The translations under genes were made by a program, and so were the position numbers. DNA of 8,339 nucleotides, taken from contig JAHEDA010000024.1 of the NCBI GenBank assembly GCA_024641445.1, positions 7,623 to 15,961 on the forward strand. The letters run 5' to 3'. Under the pieces are notes generated by a model. That model did no database searches. It saw only the letters and a list, made by a program, of their open reading frames with translations, and was not told the DNA's origin. Shown here piece after piece: positions 6,569 to 8,339 of the stretch; the stretch's first letter is position 1; each line of letters begins with the position of its first letter. Source of the stretch: Gammaproteobacteria bacterium. Its GTDB lineage: Bacteria > Pseudomonadota > Gammaproteobacteria > UBA6429 > Thiohalophilaceae.

Positions 6569-7702
6569 ATGGCAGGGGAATCCACAGGTCAAGAACGTAC
6601 TGAAAGCGCCACCCCCCGACGCCTGCAACAGGCGCGGGAGCGTGGCCAGGTTGCGCAGTCGCGCGAACTGAATACAATGTTGATGCTCTTGCTCTCGGCG
6701 GGGGCGCTCCTGTTTGTGGGACCTGGCCTGATCGAGAGCATGGCGAATATGTTTCGACAGAATTTCCACATCAGTCGTGAGCACATCTTTGATACGGCGA
6801 CCATGCTGGCGACCTTTAAACATGCCATGCTGGACGCGCTGTTTGCCCTGAGCCCGTTTTTTCTGATTGTGACAGTGGCCGCTGTTGCGGGCCCGATTAT
6901 ACTCGGTGGATTCAATTTCAGTTCGGAGTCCCTGGGCTTTAAGTGGGAGAAACTTGACCCGATAAAGGGCATTCAACGGATATTTGCCCTGCGTGGGTTA
7001 GTTGAGTTGTTGAAGGCGCTGGCCAAATTTCTGGTCATTGCCATTGTCGCTATCACATACCTTTACAATCAAATTGGTGATTATCTGCGCCTGGGTGAAC
7101 AACCTCTGGATATTGCCCTAGCACACACCGTTCACCTTTTAATCTGGGCCTTTATCTCCATTGCATCAGGCATGATCCTGATTGCTGCGGTAGATGTCCC
7201 CTTCCAGGTATGGGACTACCACCAGCAACTGAAGATGACCTTCCAGGAAGTCCGTGACGAGTCGAAAGAAACTGAAGGTAGTCCTGAGACGCGCAGTCGT
7301 GTACGCAAGATGCAACGCGAGATCGCACAGCGCCGCATGATGTCGCAGGTGCCGAAGGCCGATGTCGTGGTGACAAACCCGGAACACTATTCTGTGGCCT
7401 TGAAGTACGACCCGGACAATATGGCCGCGCCGATCGTAGTCGCCATGGGTGCCGACATTATCGCGATGCAGATCCGTACGATCGCACGTGAGCACGAGGT
7501 CCCCATCGTCCAGGCACCACCACTGGCGCGTGCGCTCTACCACACCACCGAACTCGATCGCGAAATACCGGCATCTCTCTATCTCGCTGTGGCACAAATC
7601 CTGGCGTATGTGTTTCAGCTCAAGCGTAAGCCCTATTGGCAGACGCGTAAGGCTCGTCGCTTTGATGACCTGCCGATCCCTGAAGATATGCAATTTGATT
7701 AA
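6569..7702 (+). CDS. flhB: Flagellar type III export switch protein FlhB
   Basis: The 377-residue protein controls the change in export specificity from rod/hook to filament substrates. The cytoplasmic N-terminus has the usual TESATPRRLQQARERGQVAQSREL (11-34). Four membrane segments lie at about 37-57, 90-115, 144-166 and 185-210, and a conserved charged hinge (KMTFQEVRDESKETEGSPE, 222-240) leads to the cytoplasmic domain. The self-cleavage motif is NPEH at residues 270-273, instead of the better-known NPTH; the catalytic Asn270-Pro271 pair is intact. The following HYSVALKYD and the PIVQAPPLARALY segment (312-324) are typical. flhB belongs to the fliL operon by spacing (three bases after fliR). 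The next gene, flhA, follows after 28 bases. Confidence 0.98.
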   Translation: MAGESTGQERTESATPRRLQQARERGQVAQSRELNTMLMLLLSAGALLFVGPGLIESMANMFRQNFHISREHIFDTATMLATFKHAMLDALFALSPFFLIVTVAAVAGPIILGGFNFSSESLGFKWEKLDPIKGIQRIFALRGLVELLKALAKFLVIAIVAITYLYNQIGDYLRLGEQPLDIALAHTVHLLIWAFISIASGMILIAAVDVPFQVWDYHQQLKMTFQEVRDESKETEGSPETRSRVRKMQREIAQRRMMSQVPKADVVVTNPEHYSVALKYDPDNMAAPIVVAMGADIIAMQIRTIAREHEVPIVQAPPLARALYHTTELDREIPASLYLAVAQILAYVFQLKRKPYWQTRKARRFDDLPIPEDMQFD

Positions 7703-7717
7703 TGTTCTAAATTGAAC

Positions 7718-7730
7718 TGAGGTTATAACC
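7718..7730 (+). promoter_or_regulatory. Ribosome binding site and palindrome before flhA
   Basis: TGAGG at 7718-7722 lies eight bases before the flhA ATG at 7731 and is among the best Shine-Dalgarno sequences in the operon. It supports this start codon. The adjoining GGTTATAACC (7721-7730) is a perfect ten-base palindrome that overlaps the binding site and ends at the start codon. No promoter was recognised in the 28-base gap, so flhA is probably read from upstream. Confidence 0.6.
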
Positions 7731-8339
7731 ATGGCCGTGCAAACCGCTGATGTAATGGGTTCTCTGCGTAATGTAGTGCGCGGTGGCCTGGGCGCACCGA
7801 TCCTCATGATGTTGATGATGGCCATGATTGTGGTGCCGCTGGCACCCTTCATGCTGGACATTCTTTTTACCTTCAACATCGCACTGGCACTGGTCGTTTT
7901 GTTAGTCACGGTCTATACACTGCGTCCGTTAGACTTTGGTTTGTTTCCTACTGTGTTGTTGTTAACCACCTTGTTGCGTCTGGCCCTGAATGTGGCCTCG
8001 ACCCGTGTTGTGTTATTGCAGGGGCACACCGGTACCGATGCCGCAGGTCAAGTCATCAAGGCCTTTGGTGATTTTGTCGTCGGTGGTAACTATGCCGTAG
8101 GCCTGGTGGTGTTCCTGATACTGGTGATTATCAACTTCGTGGTCATCACCAAAGGTGCCACCCGTATCTCTGAAGTAAGTGCGCGTTTTACCCTGGATGC
8201 GATGCCGGGTAAGCAGATGGCCATTGATGCGGACCTCAATGCAGGTTTGATCGACCAGGACGAGGCACGTAAAAGGCGGCAGGAGGTGAGTGAAGAGGCC
8301 GAGTTCTACGGTTCCATGGACGGTGCGAGTAAATTTGTT
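7731..8339 (+). CDS. flhA: Flagellar type III export gate protein FlhA, N-terminal part (cut by window end)
   Basis: The open frame runs 203 codons to the window edge without a stop; full-length FlhA is about 690-700 residues, so the remaining two thirds lie beyond. FlhA forms the nonameric ring of the export gate, using proton motive force and receiving chaperone-substrate complexes. Visible parts are the cytoplasmic start (1-20), membrane segments at about 22-40, 43-63, 70-82 and 120-140, the conserved [21 protein letters not shown] (81-101), and the FHIPEP signature from Arg145 to Asp168 (RISEVSARF followed by [14 protein letters not shown]). [12 protein letters not shown] (192-203) ends the visible part; Arg92 and Lys201 appear to correspond to the functionally important Salmonella residues Arg94 and Lys203. 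The ATG has a good ribosome binding site. Confidence 0.98.
   Translation, partial: MAVQTADVMGSLRNVVRGGLGAPILMMLMMAMIVVPLAPFMLDILFTFNIALALVVLLVTVYTLRPLDFGLFPTVLLLTTLLRLALNVASTRVVLLQGHTGTDAAGQVIKAFGDFVVGGNYAVGLVVFLILVIINFVVITKGATRISEVSARFTLDAMPGKQMAIDADLNAGLIDQDEARKRRQEVSEEAEFYGSMDGASKFV

Noticed and set aside
7840..7855. TGGCACCCTTCATGCT inside flhA, a close match to a sigma-54 promoter with exact GG-N10-GC spacing.
   Set aside because: It encodes the conserved LAPFML stretch of FlhA and no gene starts close downstream, so the match is best explained by coding constraint.
7166..7909. Long open frame of 247 codons on the minus strand opposite flhB and flhA.
   Set aside because: It lies entirely opposite well-conserved flagellar genes, its translation has no recognisable domain and an odd composition rich in His, Arg and Thr, so it is a reading-frame shadow.

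Overview
The window is an ordinary chromosomal segment from a polarly or laterally flagellated proteobacterium, most likely a gammaproteobacterium. The reasons are the gene order fliLMNOPQR-flhB-flhA, a clear sigma-54 (-24/-12) promoter in front of fliL, an E. coli-like oligoribonuclease with all catalytic residues at the E. coli positions, and moderate GC content. I cannot name a genus. No mobile elements, CRISPR arrays, tRNA or rRNA genes were seen.

Left part (1 to about 1560, minus strand): a two-gene unit encodes a Ste24-like M48 membrane metalloprotease followed, with a 4-base stop/start overlap, by a small exported monoheme c-type cytochrome. Divergent from it across a 92-base gap is orn (oligoribonuclease, plus strand). 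Orn beside an M48 protease recurs in proteobacteria, as far as I recall, so this part looks like a conserved housekeeping neighbourhood.

Middle (2193 to 2377): a 185-base regulatory gap with a recognisable architecture. It has a sigma-54 core promoter at 2321-2336, a full match to the IHF consensus about 60 bases upstream of the predicted start, and two partial matches to the FleQ-type activator box. One lies near -95 and the other lies in the untranslated leader.

Right part (2378 to the end, plus strand): a tightly packed flagellar operon. FliL is a stator-associated membrane protein. FliM and FliN are switch/C-ring proteins. FliO is an assembly factor of the export gate. FliP, FliQ and FliR form the export gate core, FlhB is the substrate-specificity switch and FlhA (cut by the window end) is the export gate ring. 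Four-base overlaps at fliM/fliN, fliN/fliO and fliO/fliP suggest translational coupling. The genes supply the C-ring and the inner-membrane part of the flagellar type III secretion apparatus, and all appear intact.

I did not find a previously undescribed system. The points most worth checking are the layout of the fliL control region, the cytochrome (translationally linked to an M48 protease and lacking a methionine at the usual haem-ligand spacing), and the NPEH variant of the FlhB self-cleavage motif.
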